A stretch of 64,000 bases of DNA, taken from NCBI GenBank assembly GCA_964567755.1, contig CAZMNW010000005.1:41419-105418 (forward strand), read 5' to 3'. This DNA comes from DASRJW01 sp964567755. GTDB taxonomy: Bacteria > Krumholzibacteriota > Krumholzibacteriia > G020349025. The notes beneath the pieces were generated by a model. It was given only the letters and a program-made list of their open reading frames with translations, did no database searches and was not told where the DNA came from. A program made the position numbers and the translations under genes. Below, one piece after another: positions 7,885-16,847 of this stretch (position 1 is the first letter of the stretch; every line of letters starts with the position of its first letter).

Positions 7885-8751
7885 TCACGTCCCGCGGAGC
7901 TCGCCCGTCAAAGACCGATAGGCCGCGTGCAGTGCTCGTGTGACTGCGCCCGGGGCGCCGGATCCGACCATGCGGCCGTCGAATTGGCGCACCGGCACGA
8001 TCTCGATCAAGCTGTTGGTGAGGAAGATCTCGCGTGCCGACTCGACTCGCACCCGCGTCACATGACCTTCGCGGATGACGATGCCCGTCCCGCGGGCGAC
8101 TTCCAGCACCGCATCGCGCGTCACGCCGCGCAGGCAGCCATCACTCGGCAATGGCGTGTGGAGAACGCCGTCGGCGTCGACGGCAAAGACATTGCTGGTG
8201 CTGCCCTCGGCCAGGACACCGGCATCGTTCCATTCCAACATCTCGAACAGACCCGCTTGCCGCGCTTGGCGCCGGAGCTGCAGGTTCGACTGCTGACTGG
8301 TGGATTTGATCGCATGCAGCGGATGCGCGTGTCTGGCGTGTGCGGCGGTGCCCACGTCGACGCCGATCCTGTAAGCGGATTCCACCGGGGGCCCGTAGGG
8401 ATCGGCGGTGACCAGCACTGTGGCGCGAGTGGAGTCCGACCCACCGCCGAGCCCGCGTGTCGCGGTGACGCGCACTCTGCCCGGCGCGCGCTGCACTTGG
8501 TTGCGCTCGACGAGAACGGTGATCTGGTCGATGAGCTGCTCGTGGCTCCAGGGAATCTCGATTTGTACCGCGTCCGCCGAGACGGCGAGTCGCTGCATGT
8601 GCGCATCGATGAGAAAGGGCACGCCGCCGTAGAGCCGCAGTGTTTCGAACACGCCATCGCCCAGCAAAAAACCGGGGTCGTCGATGCCAATGTGCGCCGC
8701 ATCGCGCGGCAAAAGATCGCCATCGAGGATGACGTATGAGCCGTTGTGCAC
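7885..8751 (-). CDS. pabC: PLP fold-type IV aminotransferase family, probable 4-amino-4-deoxychorismate lyase
   Basis: Fold-type IV enzymes use PLP on a Lys; here it is in LHAIKSTSQQSN. The product begins with GSYVILDGDLLP, then FLLGDGVFETLRLYGG, and later EGSTSNVFAVD and GVTRDAVLEVA, matching the PabC/branched-chain aminotransferase/D-amino-acid aminotransferase superfamily. I favour PabC, which makes p-aminobenzoate and pyruvate, because a chorismate-binding enzyme gene ends 4 bases upstream. The GTG at 8749-8751 has GGAGG 7 bases upstream. The product is 288 aa. A D-amino-acid aminotransferase cannot be excluded by sequence alone. Confidence 0.82.
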   Translation of the reverse strand: MHNGSYVILDGDLLPRDAAHIGIDDPGFLLGDGVFETLRLYGGVPFLIDAHMQRLAVSADAVQIEIPWSHEQLIDQITVLVERNQVQRAPGRVRVTATRGLGGGSDSTRATVLVTADPYGPPVESAYRIGVDVGTAAHARHAHPLHAIKSTSQQSNLQLRRQARQAGLFEMLEWNDAGVLAEGSTSNVFAVDADGVLHTPLPSDGCLRGVTRDAVLEVARGTGIVIREGHVTRVRVESAREIFLTNSLIEIVPVRQFDGRMVGSGAPGAVTRALHAAYRSLTGELRGT

Positions 8752-8755
8752 GGCC

Positions 8756-10510
8756 CTACCTCCGCCGTCCCCCCGAGGTGCGCTTGCGCCGCGCACTGGG
8801 TGCGAGCTGGGCGCGCACGGACCGCGGGCGCGCGCGGGCGGTCGTATCGGCAGCCGGCCGATGCGGCACGATCGCGGCACTGGGGGTCCCGCCATGCGCG
8901 GTGTCGCCGGTGCGGGCGCTCTCGGCACGCGCGCCGGCCGTGGCCCACAGCGCCTCGAGCAACGCGCGCGCCTTCGCCAGGGTTTCTTGGTACTCGCTGT
9001 CGGCGTTCGAGTCGGCGACGATGCCGCCGCCGACGTGGAAATAGGCGCATCCGCGCTGCAAGAAAAAAGTGCGAATGAGGATGTTGAAATCGGCACTGCC
9101 GTCGAGACCGAAGTAACCGGCGGAGCCGGTGTACACACCGCGGCGGACCGTTTCCAACGCATCGATGATCTGCATGCAGCGGATCTTGGGAACCCCGGTG
9201 ATGCTGGCCCCCGGAAACACCGCCGCCAGCAGATCGAAGGCATCGCGATCACCGCGCAAGCGGCCGACCACATTGCTCACCAGATGGCGGACATGAGAGT
9301 AGCGCTCGACGTTCATGAAGCGTTCGACTTCGACACTGCCGAGCTCGCACACGCGCCCGATGTCGTTGCGCGCCATGTCGACGATCATCAAATGCTCGGC
9401 ACGCTCTTTCTCGCTCGCCAGCAGCTCGCGCTCCAGCGCGCGGTCGGCGCGGCCGGAATCCCCGCGCGGACGCGTGCCCGCGATGGGTCGTGTCGTCACG
9501 CGGTGACCTTCGAGCTTGACCAACCGCTCTGGCGAGCAACTCACCAACACGTGATCGGAAAACCGCATGTAGGTGGCGAACGGCGACGGGTTGATCGCGC
9601 GCAGCCGACGGTAGAGATCGAGACCATCGCCGGCGTAGCGGGTCTCGAAGCGGTGCGACAGGTTGGCCTGATAGATGTCGCCGTCCAGGATGTGTGCATG
9701 CGCGCGCGCCAGCATCGCATCGTACGCCTCGCGATCGAGGTTGCTGTGCAGCGCCGAGATCATGGCTGCGCGCGCGCTCGCTGCCTCGCGTTGGCTGCGA
9801 TTCACTGATTCGGCCACGTCGTGTGATTTCTGGCTCAAGCGACCGATCTCGTCCTCGAGCATTTCCAGCGCTGCGAGCGCGCGGTTCCAGTCGTCCATGA
9901 CTCGCTTCGACGCGCATTTCAAATTGACGCGCAGGCGCACCCGGCCGGCGGCGTGGTCCCACGACACCACCCGTCGCACGAACCCGAAGCGCAACTCCGG
10001 CGTGCCGAGATCGTCGCGCACGCGATCGGGGAGACTTTCCAGGTGATTCTTGAAGTCGTAACCCACGTAGCCGACGAGTCCACCGTTCCAGCCATCTCCA
10101 TAGGGAACGGCGCACGCGCCGGCGGCGCGCAATTCCTGGCGCAACATGGGAAGCGGCGCCGGACAACGCTTGCGCACCGTCTTACGCCCGGGCGTCGTGA
10201 TCTCCAGAGTGCCGCGACGCAGGATGAACTCGCGCTCGGGGTTCCAGGCGAGGAACGTGCGCTGCTCGAGATCGGGAGGGCCACCCGGGGTTTCGAGCAG
10301 CATCAACGTGGCCGTGGCCGGCAACGCCTCGGCCAACGCCAGCGGGTCCCAGCCAGGATCCGGGCGATCCCACGCCACGGGCAGTGACGAGCCCAACCGA
10401 TGCAGCCGCGCGAAGCTGTCGTAGTCCGGAACGGTGCAGGCGGAACCCGACGCGATGTCAGGCGCCGAAACTCCTCTGCGAATCCGCCTGCTATCCGGCT
10501 GGAAAGTCAT
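8756..10510 (-). CDS. pabB: Chorismate-binding enzyme, aminodeoxychorismate synthase component I-like
   Basis: The C-terminal 270 residues are the chorismate-binding domain: SPERLVKLEG, PIAGTRPRG, EKERAEHLMIVDMARNDIGRV, PGASITGVPK and YTGSAGYFG. The N-terminal third is the usual PabB/TrpE lid domain (GGLVGYVGYDF). The product is 584 aa and carries an Arg/Ala-rich tail of about 55 residues without counterpart in typical PabB. The motif is PIAGT rather than the PIKGT of E. coli PabB, so anthranilate synthase-like chemistry is not excluded; the adjacent pabC argues for folate. No PabA glutaminase is present in the window. The ATG at 10508-10510 follows AGGGAG. Confidence 0.82.
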   Translation of the reverse strand: MTFQPDSRRIRRGVSAPDIASGSACTVPDYDSFARLHRLGSSLPVAWDRPDPGWDPLALAEALPATATLMLLETPGGPPDLEQRTFLAWNPEREFILRRGTLEITTPGRKTVRKRCPAPLPMLRQELRAAGACAVPYGDGWNGGLVGYVGYDFKNHLESLPDRVRDDLGTPELRFGFVRRVVSWDHAAGRVRLRVNLKCASKRVMDDWNRALAALEMLEDEIGRLSQKSHDVAESVNRSQREAASARAAMISALHSNLDREAYDAMLARAHAHILDGDIYQANLSHRFETRYAGDGLDLYRRLRAINPSPFATYMRFSDHVLVSCSPERLVKLEGHRVTTRPIAGTRPRGDSGRADRALERELLASEKERAEHLMIVDMARNDIGRVCELGSVEVERFMNVERYSHVRHLVSNVVGRLRGDRDAFDLLAAVFPGASITGVPKIRCMQIIDALETVRRGVYTGSAGYFGLDGSADFNILIRTFFLQRGCAYFHVGGGIVADSNADSEYQETLAKARALLEALWATAGARAESARTGDTAHGGTPSAAIVPHRPAADTTARARPRSVRAQLAPSARRKRTSGGRRR

Positions 10511-10795
10511 TGCCGCTCCCTCTGCGCCGACACGCCCGCGGACCGCATGTGCAGAAACTTGCCACGGCACTGTAACGGAGCCACCGATCCACAACAACCC
10601 TGGACCCCCCGCCCGCACCGGAAACCCGGCGCGGTCCACCGTGCGCACGCCGGTCATCCGCGCTGCGTCAGGCATGCAACGCGCTGCAGGTAGGTCCAAT
10701 TCCTTCCCCGACAGTCGAATGGCGCCAGGTGTCGATCCGGTACGGCTTTCGCAAGTCAGGAGCCCGGTGTTCCAGGTCGCGTCCGGGAGGAACCG

Positions 10796-13700
10796 TTGTC
10801 GGCCGTCGAAAAGATTCTGCGCAAGGTCGAACAAGATCGCATCCGCGGTCACGACGAACGCGCGCTGGTGCGGCTCAAAGAGGCGCTCACCGAGCAGCCA
10901 CAGGAGTTCTTGCTGGCGCGTGAGGCCGCGAGCTTGTGCTTCCAGCTGCGGCGCATCGTCGAAAGCGTGGCCATCCTGCGTGGTGCGCTGCGGCGGTGTC
11001 CGGACGCGCGCGCGGAAATCTTGCAGCTGGCGCAGGAGGAATTCGAGCGCACGCACCCGCTGGAACTGGCCGAGTTCCTCTTCGACACCTATCTCAGTCA
11101 GCCGGACTTCGAGAAGGCGCGCGACACCGTGCGTGCACTCGACGTCAAGGATCTGGACAAGCTGTTGGCGAAGCTCCGCGCCAAGACCCAGTCGCTGCGT
11201 CAAGACACACCGGATGGAGATCGCCGTTACGACGCCCGCGTGTGCGGGTTCATGCTAGCGGAAGTCCTGGTGCTGGCGGCGCTCGGCCGCCGGAGCGACA
11301 TGGCCGATACCTGCGATCGGATTCTCGACACCGATCGGCGCCAGACCGAAACCGTGGGACACTTGTGCCGGCTCGAACTTCAGACGGCGAGCGATTGCAA
11401 CGAGCTGCGCTGCGTTCTCGGTCGCTGCTACGCGAGCGTTCAGGAGTTCGAACGCGCCGCCGAGCAGTGGAGTGCCGTGGCCGGCGATGCGCAAGCGCGC
11501 GCGCGCGTCCTGCGCTGGCTCGGGGGTGCGCCACACAGTCCGCCGCTGTTGCCGGTTCACGCGCGGATGCTGCTGCTCGAGCAGCAGCATGACGCCGCTC
11601 TTGCGGTGTTCGAGGAACTCTGCAAGGGAGGGGACGGGGCGAACGCCGCGGTGCGGGCGGTGCTGGAATCTGTCCCCGACGCCGCGCACGCCACCGAGAA
11701 GTTGCGACAACTGTACGCACGTGTGCTGGTGGGAACGAGTGACGTGGATCGCGCCGTTCGCGAGCTGGAAGAGACCCGCCAGACCGGCGGGGATGCTGCT
11801 GCGAATCTCCTCGTCGTCGACCAGATCCTGGTGCAAAGGCCTCGAGATGCCGACGCAAACCTGCTGCGCGCGCGACTGTCACTCGATCTCGGGCACCATG
11901 AGGAAGCTGTGCAGTTCTTCCGGCGTGCGCTCGAAAGCGATCCCGCTCGGAACACCACGGTGCGCGGCGATCTCGAGGCCGCGTACCAGCGCACGCCCGA
12001 GAGCGTGACGCTCGGCCAATTGCTCGTGGGATTGCTGGTGGACATGCAGCTACCGCGCGAGGCGATAGAGACCTTGCTGCGGCTGCGGCAAACGCGGCAG
12101 GCACCTGCCGCGGTGTTGTACGAGCTCGCCGCCAGGATTGCCGCGAGTTTCGGGCTCTCCGCCGAGCTATTGATGATATTCGTCGAGGCGGCGGTGGATC
12201 TCGGCCACAGTGACGAGGCACGCGCTGCCGTGTCGCACTACCATGCCTCTCCAGGAACGCGAGTGCTGGATTTCACGCGCTGCATGGAAGAATTGCTGCG
12301 CGAGCGCCCCGAACTGGGCTCCGGACTGGTGGCCGCGCTGGCCGATGTGCCGCTGCCCCCGGCCATGCGCTTGGCGCTCGTATGCTCGGGCCTGGCCCAG
12401 GGCGATGCCGAGGCCATGTTGCGCGATCTCGCGGTGCTCGTGGCCGAGGAACCGGAGCTGCGCCAACCGGCGCTCGCCGCACTGGACACATTTCTGCAGA
12501 GGCGTGGCGAACACCCCCGTGCCCTGGAGCTAGCGGCCGAGCTGATGCTCGACTGCGGCCAGTGGGTCTCGAGCGCCGAGTATTTTGCCCGCACGTTGCG
12601 CGCCGAGCCGGAGGCTGCGGACCGCATCTGCCGTGGCGCCGATCGCTTGTTCACCAGCGCTCCGGAACACGATGGCGTGTGGCGGCCGATTGTGCTCGCT
12701 TTGCTGGATACGAACCGGCAGCGCCATGCGCGCGATCTCTGTCACCGTGCGGCCCAGAGCGTATCTCCGGACGCCCAAGGCTTCCTGCACCTCGCGCTCG
12801 GTTGCATTCACCTCGAAACGGGTCAGGTGAGCGCTGCCACCAGTGCTTTCGCCAGCGCTTTGCGTTGCAGCGACATACCACTCGATCGCGTCATCGCCGA
12901 ACTGCGCCGCGCCGTCGCGCTGGATGCACAGCTCGGACACGCGCGCTACGTGCTCGCACACGCGCTCTTGCGTGTGCAGGGGTACGGTGCCGAAGCTGTC
13001 GCCTTGCTTTCCGAGGCGGTGCGTCTCGATCAGATGCTCGTCGATCTGGTCCTCGAAGCGCTGCGTGAGCACGCCGAAACTCTCGAGGGCCATGGTCCGG
13101 CGCTGGCGCTCGCGGGCGCCTTGTGGCTGCGTCGCGGCGAACGTGCGCGCGGCGTCGCCCTGCTCAATCAGGCGCTGCAGATCGCCCCGGAGCTGGGAGC
13201 GCAAATCCTTCTCAATCTCCAAGTCGAGTGGGATCGCGATGCGGAGAATCCGGAGACGGGGATGGCACTCGCCCGCGCGCTCATGGCGGGCAAGCAAGAA
13301 CGCCGTGCGTGCCGCTTGCTGGCCGAGCTTGGCCGGCGCTTTCCACCGCTGCGTGCGCAACTGGTTGGCGCGCTCGAAACCCTGCTCACCACCGCACCGA
13401 TGCCGGAAGCGCATCGGGTGCTGTGGGACATCTTGCTCGTGCAAGGCGAGCGTGATGCAGCACTGCTGCGCGTTCGCCGCGCCATCGAAGAGTCCGGCGC
13501 CACCGCCGAACATCGCCTCGAGCTGCTCGAGTCCGCCTTGCAGCGCTTCCCCGAAGTGGAATGGATCGTCTGTCAGCTCGCGGCTCTCGAGATCCGTAGC
13601 GGCAACGCAGCGCGCGGCGAGACACGCATGCGTGAGCTGCTGGAGCGCGATGACGCCGCACGCGATCTGGTGCTTGCGACGCTGGCGGAAGTCGGCGCGC

Positions 13701-14587
13701 ACGCGACGGAAGCCCTCGCTCTCCTCGAGATCGACACGCTGCTGGCATCGGAACGCTGGCAGGAGGCGCATGCGGCGCTGGCTCGCTTTCGCGCCGAGCA
13801 TGCGGATGCGACCGAGGCGGTCATCGCGCGCTTGCAAACTCTCGTCGCGCGTGGTGACACCGATGGTGGCGCCGCGCTCGACCTCGCCCTGCAGCTGCAA
13901 CAGAAGGGCGAACTCGAGGAAGCGATCGCCATCCTGCTCCGCGTTCCGGAAGGGACGCGCGCCCACGAGGCGCGCCTGCTTCTCGCCTCGCTCTACGTCG
14001 ACCTCGGCCGCGTCAGCGAGGGCAAGGAGATCCTCGCCGCGGCCCTCCAGTCCGGCAGCGCCGGTCGCGAGGCCTACGACTTCCTCGAGCGTCTGAACGC
14101 GCAAGGACTGCAGAGAAAGATCGACCAGTTGCACGAGGCGAGCGCGCGCGCGCCGAGCAACTTGCGGGCACGACTCGAGCTTGCGCGGCTCTCGCTCCTG
14201 TCACGCGATTTTTCTGCCGCACGTGAAGCGCTCAGCTTCCCCGCCGATGGGCCAGAGATGGAAGCGGCGCGACGCTACTTGTTGGCTCGCAGCTACTCCG
14301 ACGCCGACCAGCCGCATTTGGCTGCCGCTGTCACCCGTAGCATCAACCTCATGCAGGTTCCTGACGCTGAGCTGCGCCGCAACGTGTTGTACCTGGGAGC
14401 CAGGTGTCACGAACAGCTCGGTCGGTTCGGCGAAGCCCACGTGCTCTATCTGCGGCTGCTCGGTGAATTCCCCGACTTCAAGGCCGCTCAGGAGCGCGCG
14501 CGGGCGACGTACCAGTTGCACTTGCATGCGTGTCTCGAGCCACGCGCCTTGGTCCTCGAAAAGCGCACGAACCTCGGTCCGCCGTGA
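10796..14587 (+). CDS. Giant tetratricopeptide-repeat protein
   Basis: The product is 1263 aa of almost continuous helical repeats. Many 34-residue units show the TPR pattern, for example LLRARLSLDLGHHEEAVQFF then RRALESDPA, and similar units up to the end (YLGARCHEQLGRFGEAHVLY). There is no signal peptide, no transmembrane segment and no enzymatic motif, so it should be cytoplasmic and act as a scaffold. The TTG start at 10796 has GGGAGG 5 bases upstream. It is followed 46 bases later by a second TPR protein gene with a strong Shine-Dalgarno; the two are probably co-transcribed. Partner proteins are unknown. Confidence 0.8.
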   Translation: MSAVEKILRKVEQDRIRGHDERALVRLKEALTEQPQEFLLAREAASLCFQLRRIVESVAILRGALRRCPDARAEILQLAQEEFERTHPLELAEFLFDTYLSQPDFEKARDTVRALDVKDLDKLLAKLRAKTQSLRQDTPDGDRRYDARVCGFMLAEVLVLAALGRRSDMADTCDRILDTDRRQTETVGHLCRLELQTASDCNELRCVLGRCYASVQEFERAAEQWSAVAGDAQARARVLRWLGGAPHSPPLLPVHARMLLLEQQHDAALAVFEELCKGGDGANAAVRAVLESVPDAAHATEKLRQLYARVLVGTSDVDRAVRELEETRQTGGDAAANLLVVDQILVQRPRDADANLLRARLSLDLGHHEEAVQFFRRALESDPARNTTVRGDLEAAYQRTPESVTLGQLLVGLLVDMQLPREAIETLLRLRQTRQAPAAVLYELAARIAASFGLSAELLMIFVEAAVDLGHSDEARAAVSHYHASPGTRVLDFTRCMEELLRERPELGSGLVAALADVPLPPAMRLALVCSGLAQGDAEAMLRDLAVLVAEEPELRQPALAALDTFLQRRGEHPRALELAAELMLDCGQWVSSAEYFARTLRAEPEAADRICRGADRLFTSAPEHDGVWRPIVLALLDTNRQRHARDLCHRAAQSVSPDAQGFLHLALGCIHLETGQVSAATSAFASALRCSDIPLDRVIAELRRAVALDAQLGHARYVLAHALLRVQGYGAEAVALLSEAVRLDQMLVDLVLEALREHAETLEGHGPALALAGALWLRRGERARGVALLNQALQIAPELGAQILLNLQVEWDRDAENPETGMALARALMAGKQERRACRLLAELGRRFPPLRAQLVGALETLLTTAPMPEAHRVLWDILLVQGERDAALLRVRRAIEESGATAEHRLELLESALQRFPEVEWIVCQLAALEIRSGNAARGETRMRELLERDDAARDLVLATLAEVGAHATEALALLEIDTLLASERWQEAHAALARFRAEHADATEAVIARLQTLVARGDTDGGAALDLALQLQQKGELEEAIAILLRVPEGTRAHEARLLLASLYVDLGRVSEGKEILAAALQSGSAGREAYDFLERLNAQGLQRKIDQLHEASARAPSNLRARLELARLSLLSRDFSAAREALSFPADGPEMEAARRYLLARSYSDADQPHLAAAVTRSINLMQVPDAELRRNVLYLGARCHEQLGRFGEAHVLYLRLLGEFPDFKAAQERARATYQLHLHACLEPRALVLEKRTNLGPP

Positions 14588-14598
14588 CACGGCGTTGG

Positions 14599-14618
14599 GC
14601 GCTCGCCGCGGCGAGCGC
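14599..14618. repeat. Perfect 20-base palindrome in front of the second TPR gene
   Basis: Half-site GCGCTCGCCG followed directly by its exact reverse complement. It lies between the stop of the large TPR gene and the GGGAGGA ribosome binding site of the next gene. In RNA it would fold into a very stable hairpin just before the ribosome binding site; in DNA it could be a dimer-binding operator. Confidence 0.6.
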
Positions 14619-14633
14619 GCTTCGGGAGGAATC

Positions 14634-16226
14634 ATGAAGATCTGTCCATTCCTGGTGGCCGGTCAGGCTTCGCTTCCGCAACGCGGGCCGGCCTTGCTGC
14701 GCCCGACACCCCCGAGCACGCCGCGCCTCGAGATCACACGGACCTCCAACCCCGACGCGGCGAGCGATCCGGTCGTCTCGACACAACTCTGGGCGCTCGA
14801 GGATCAGGACGATGCACCGCGATCCAGCCTCGAGTGTCTGGGCGAGCCCTGTCGCTTCTTCCATTCCGGCGGCTGCCGCTTCGACCGCCTGTTCGACGCG
14901 GGGTTCGCGGGCGCGCCCGCCGCGGAGGCCAATGCCAGGGCCCTGCTCTTCCACGACGGCGATACCGAGGGCCCGACGATGGGTTCCGTTCTGCAAGAAG
15001 TGTGGTCGCTCCAGCGCGAGAATTTGACGGAAATGATCGGTGGCTTCCGGCGGTTGGAGGGGGAGCAATCGCGTCAACAAGGCGCGCTCACCGGTCGCAT
15101 CGAGCAGCTGCTCGGGCGCGTCGAGGAAGCCCGCAGCGCCGAGCCGGAGCTGGGGAATCTACTGCAGGAGCGCCTCGGTGACTTGCAGAGCGGCGTCGCC
15201 GCTCTCGACCAAGCGCTGCAATCCGCTCTTGGCGGCACGGCGTCCACATTGCAAGCCGAGATCGTCAAGACGCGAGCCGAAGTCGAGGGCGCGCGCAGCG
15301 CCATCGAAGAGACACGCGCCGCGATCGAACAAACGCGGGCGGACATCGACAGCGCCCGGCGCGAGGCCGACCTGTCGCGCGGCGCCATCGAGAGCACCCT
15401 GGCCGCGGTGGCCGAGGCCCGCGAGGACTCGCGGCACGCCTTGCACGAGAGCCTCGAGGAAACGCGACAGATTCTCGACGCCAACGCCAGCGACTCACGC
15501 GCGCGGCTCGAGCAGCTGATGGCGCAGAACTCGAGCGCGTCGAGCGCCGAGCTCGAACGCAGTCTGCAGCGCGTGCTCGAAGACAACCAGAACATGAGTG
15601 GCCTGCGACAGGAATTGCAGCAGTCGCTGCTCGCGCTCGCCGGTCACGCGCAGGAGATCGCCTCAGCCGCCGCAGCCTTGACGACTTCGTCACGCCATGC
15701 CGAGGATCTCTTGGTGGAACAACGTTCCTTCTCCGAGGCGCTCCTCGAGCGCGAGCGCCGCGAGGAAGCGCGCCGACTCAACAATGCCGGCGTGCTCGCC
15801 TATCACGAGGGCGCGTACGACACCTCGGTGGACAAATTCAAGAAGGCCTTGCAGTTCGATCCGACGCTCGCCGAGGCCTGGAACAATCTCGGGCTTTCGT
15901 ACACCGAGATGCACTCCGACGACGACGCACTCGAAGCCTTCAAGAAGGCGCTCGAGCTCGGCCCCAGTGCCGGCCAGGTCTACAACAATCTCGGCTACCT
16001 GTACCACCGACGCGGCGAGCTGGAGCAAGCGGTCGAGATGTACGAGCGCGCCACCGAGCGCGCCACCGACGCCAGCGCCGCATGGTCGAACTTGGCGAAC
16101 GCGTTCTACGACATGCACCGAAGCGACGAAGCCGTCGTGGCTTGGAAACGCGCTCTCGAGCTCGACCCAGCCAACGACAAGGCCGCCCGCGCCCTCGAGC
16201 GCCTCGGCCTCGAGTCCTCGCGCTGA
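14634..16226 (+). CDS. Cys-motif, coiled-coil and TPR protein
   Basis: The 530-aa product has three parts. Residues 1-90 hold four Cys in the pattern C4 (in MKICPFL) and C68-x4-C73-x7-C81 (in ECLGEPCRFFHSGGCRFD), which looks like a metal or Fe-S site. Residues about 100-370 are a long coiled coil rich in Glu, Arg and Ala (repeated IEETRAAIEQTRADID type heptads). Residues about 376-530 are four clean TPR units ending at SSR. No signal peptide is seen. The start has GGGAGGA 3 bases upstream. Its position right after the giant TPR gene suggests both belong to one complex. I do not know a characterised homologue. Confidence 0.8.
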   Translation: MKICPFLVAGQASLPQRGPALLRPTPPSTPRLEITRTSNPDAASDPVVSTQLWALEDQDDAPRSSLECLGEPCRFFHSGGCRFDRLFDAGFAGAPAAEANARALLFHDGDTEGPTMGSVLQEVWSLQRENLTEMIGGFRRLEGEQSRQQGALTGRIEQLLGRVEEARSAEPELGNLLQERLGDLQSGVAALDQALQSALGGTASTLQAEIVKTRAEVEGARSAIEETRAAIEQTRADIDSARREADLSRGAIESTLAAVAEAREDSRHALHESLEETRQILDANASDSRARLEQLMAQNSSASSAELERSLQRVLEDNQNMSGLRQELQQSLLALAGHAQEIASAAAALTTSSRHAEDLLVEQRSFSEALLERERREEARRLNNAGVLAYHEGAYDTSVDKFKKALQFDPTLAEAWNNLGLSYTEMHSDDDALEAFKKALELGPSAGQVYNNLGYLYHRRGELEQAVEMYERATERATDASAAWSNLANAFYDMHRSDEAVVAWKRALELDPANDKAARALERLGLESSR

Positions 16227-16238
16227 GCGCCGGCCTGT

Positions 16239-16529
16239 TCAGGAATGTCGATCCGGCGGGATCAGCCGATAACCGCGCTCGGCGAAGTCCCGATCGAGAG
16301 CGAGGACGTCGCGGATCCCTTCTGCGTCCATCAGCGCGAAGCTCGTGCAATCGACCAAGCTCAAGCCACGACGGTCCGTTCTGAGCAACGTATCCAACGC
16401 GGCCAGGTGCAGCTCTTCATGAATCCAAACAACACGGAGCAAAGGGATAATCCCTTCCCGCAAGTCTCGGACGGATTCGAGCCCGAAACGGTGCTGAAGC
16501 AGCGCCGACGTATCTACGAACACGCTCAC
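16239..16529 (-). pseudogene. Shortened PIN-domain (VapC-type) toxin, probably inactive
   Basis: The reading frame starts with a GTG that overlaps the antitoxin stop (GTGA, 16526-16529). It begins VFVDTSALL, the first PIN strand with Asp6, but jumps straight to QHRFGLESVRD, which in full-length VapC proteins sits about 35 residues later. The remaining acidic residues are present (SLVDCTSF with Asp60, LALDRDF with Asp79/81). The product is 96 aa against the usual 125-140, and the second conserved acidic position is lost. The deletion joins two similar ALL segments and is in frame. It may be a dead toxin, so the antitoxin may now stand alone. Confidence 0.72.
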
Positions 16530-16780
16530 TTTCGGTAAACCTTGGCCAAATGATCGTCGTGTTCGCGCGCAACCGTCGAGCTGTCTGCGTCGGAGTATTT
16601 CCCGACGAGGGCCAGCGCCTCTCTGTGCAGAGCCGCCCTTTGTCCGCTCGTTCCTTCGCTTGCCAGATGCTCGCTCACACAGCGGCGCACGGCCTCGGCC
16701 AGTGAGATGCCGCGGCGGCCTGCCCACCGTTTGAGACGTCGGTATTGTTGTTCCGTCAGTTGAATCTGCGTTCGCACCAT
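16526..16780 (-). CDS. Ribbon-helix-helix antitoxin/DNA-binding protein
   Basis: The first 45 residues form a CopG/MetJ-type ribbon-helix-helix: the strand RTQIQLTEQQ, then helices YRRLKRWAGRRG and SLAEAVRRCVSEHL. The remaining 40 residues would wrap the cognate toxin. The product is 84 aa. Its stop overlaps the PIN toxin start by 4 bases, the standard vapBC layout. A perfect inverted repeat overlaps the start codon, so autorepression is expected. No Shine-Dalgarno is visible before the ATG, and translation may be leaderless. Confidence 0.85.
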   Translation of the reverse strand: MVRTQIQLTEQQYRRLKRWAGRRGISLAEAVRRCVSEHLASEGTSGQRAALHREALALVGKYSDADSSTVAREHDDHLAKVYRK

Positions 16781-16802
16781 GATGGTATCATCATACCATC
16801 AT
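16779..16802. promoter_or_regulatory. Antitoxin operator palindrome
   Basis: Perfect 10-base arms ATGATGGTAT and ATACCATCAT separated by CATC. The repeat lies over the antitoxin start codon (minus strand, 16778-16780). RHH antitoxins bind as dimers to such short palindromes, so this is the likely autoregulatory site. Confidence 0.75.
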
Positions 16803-16847
16803 GATTATTGGTCAGTGTCGTCTGCGTCGCGGCCGCGTGGAACGACG

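Noticed and set aside
11250..12221. Long minus-strand frames opposite the giant TPR gene
   Set aside because: They are Arg- and Ala-rich shadows typical of GC-rich DNA; the plus-strand frame shows clear TPR signal.
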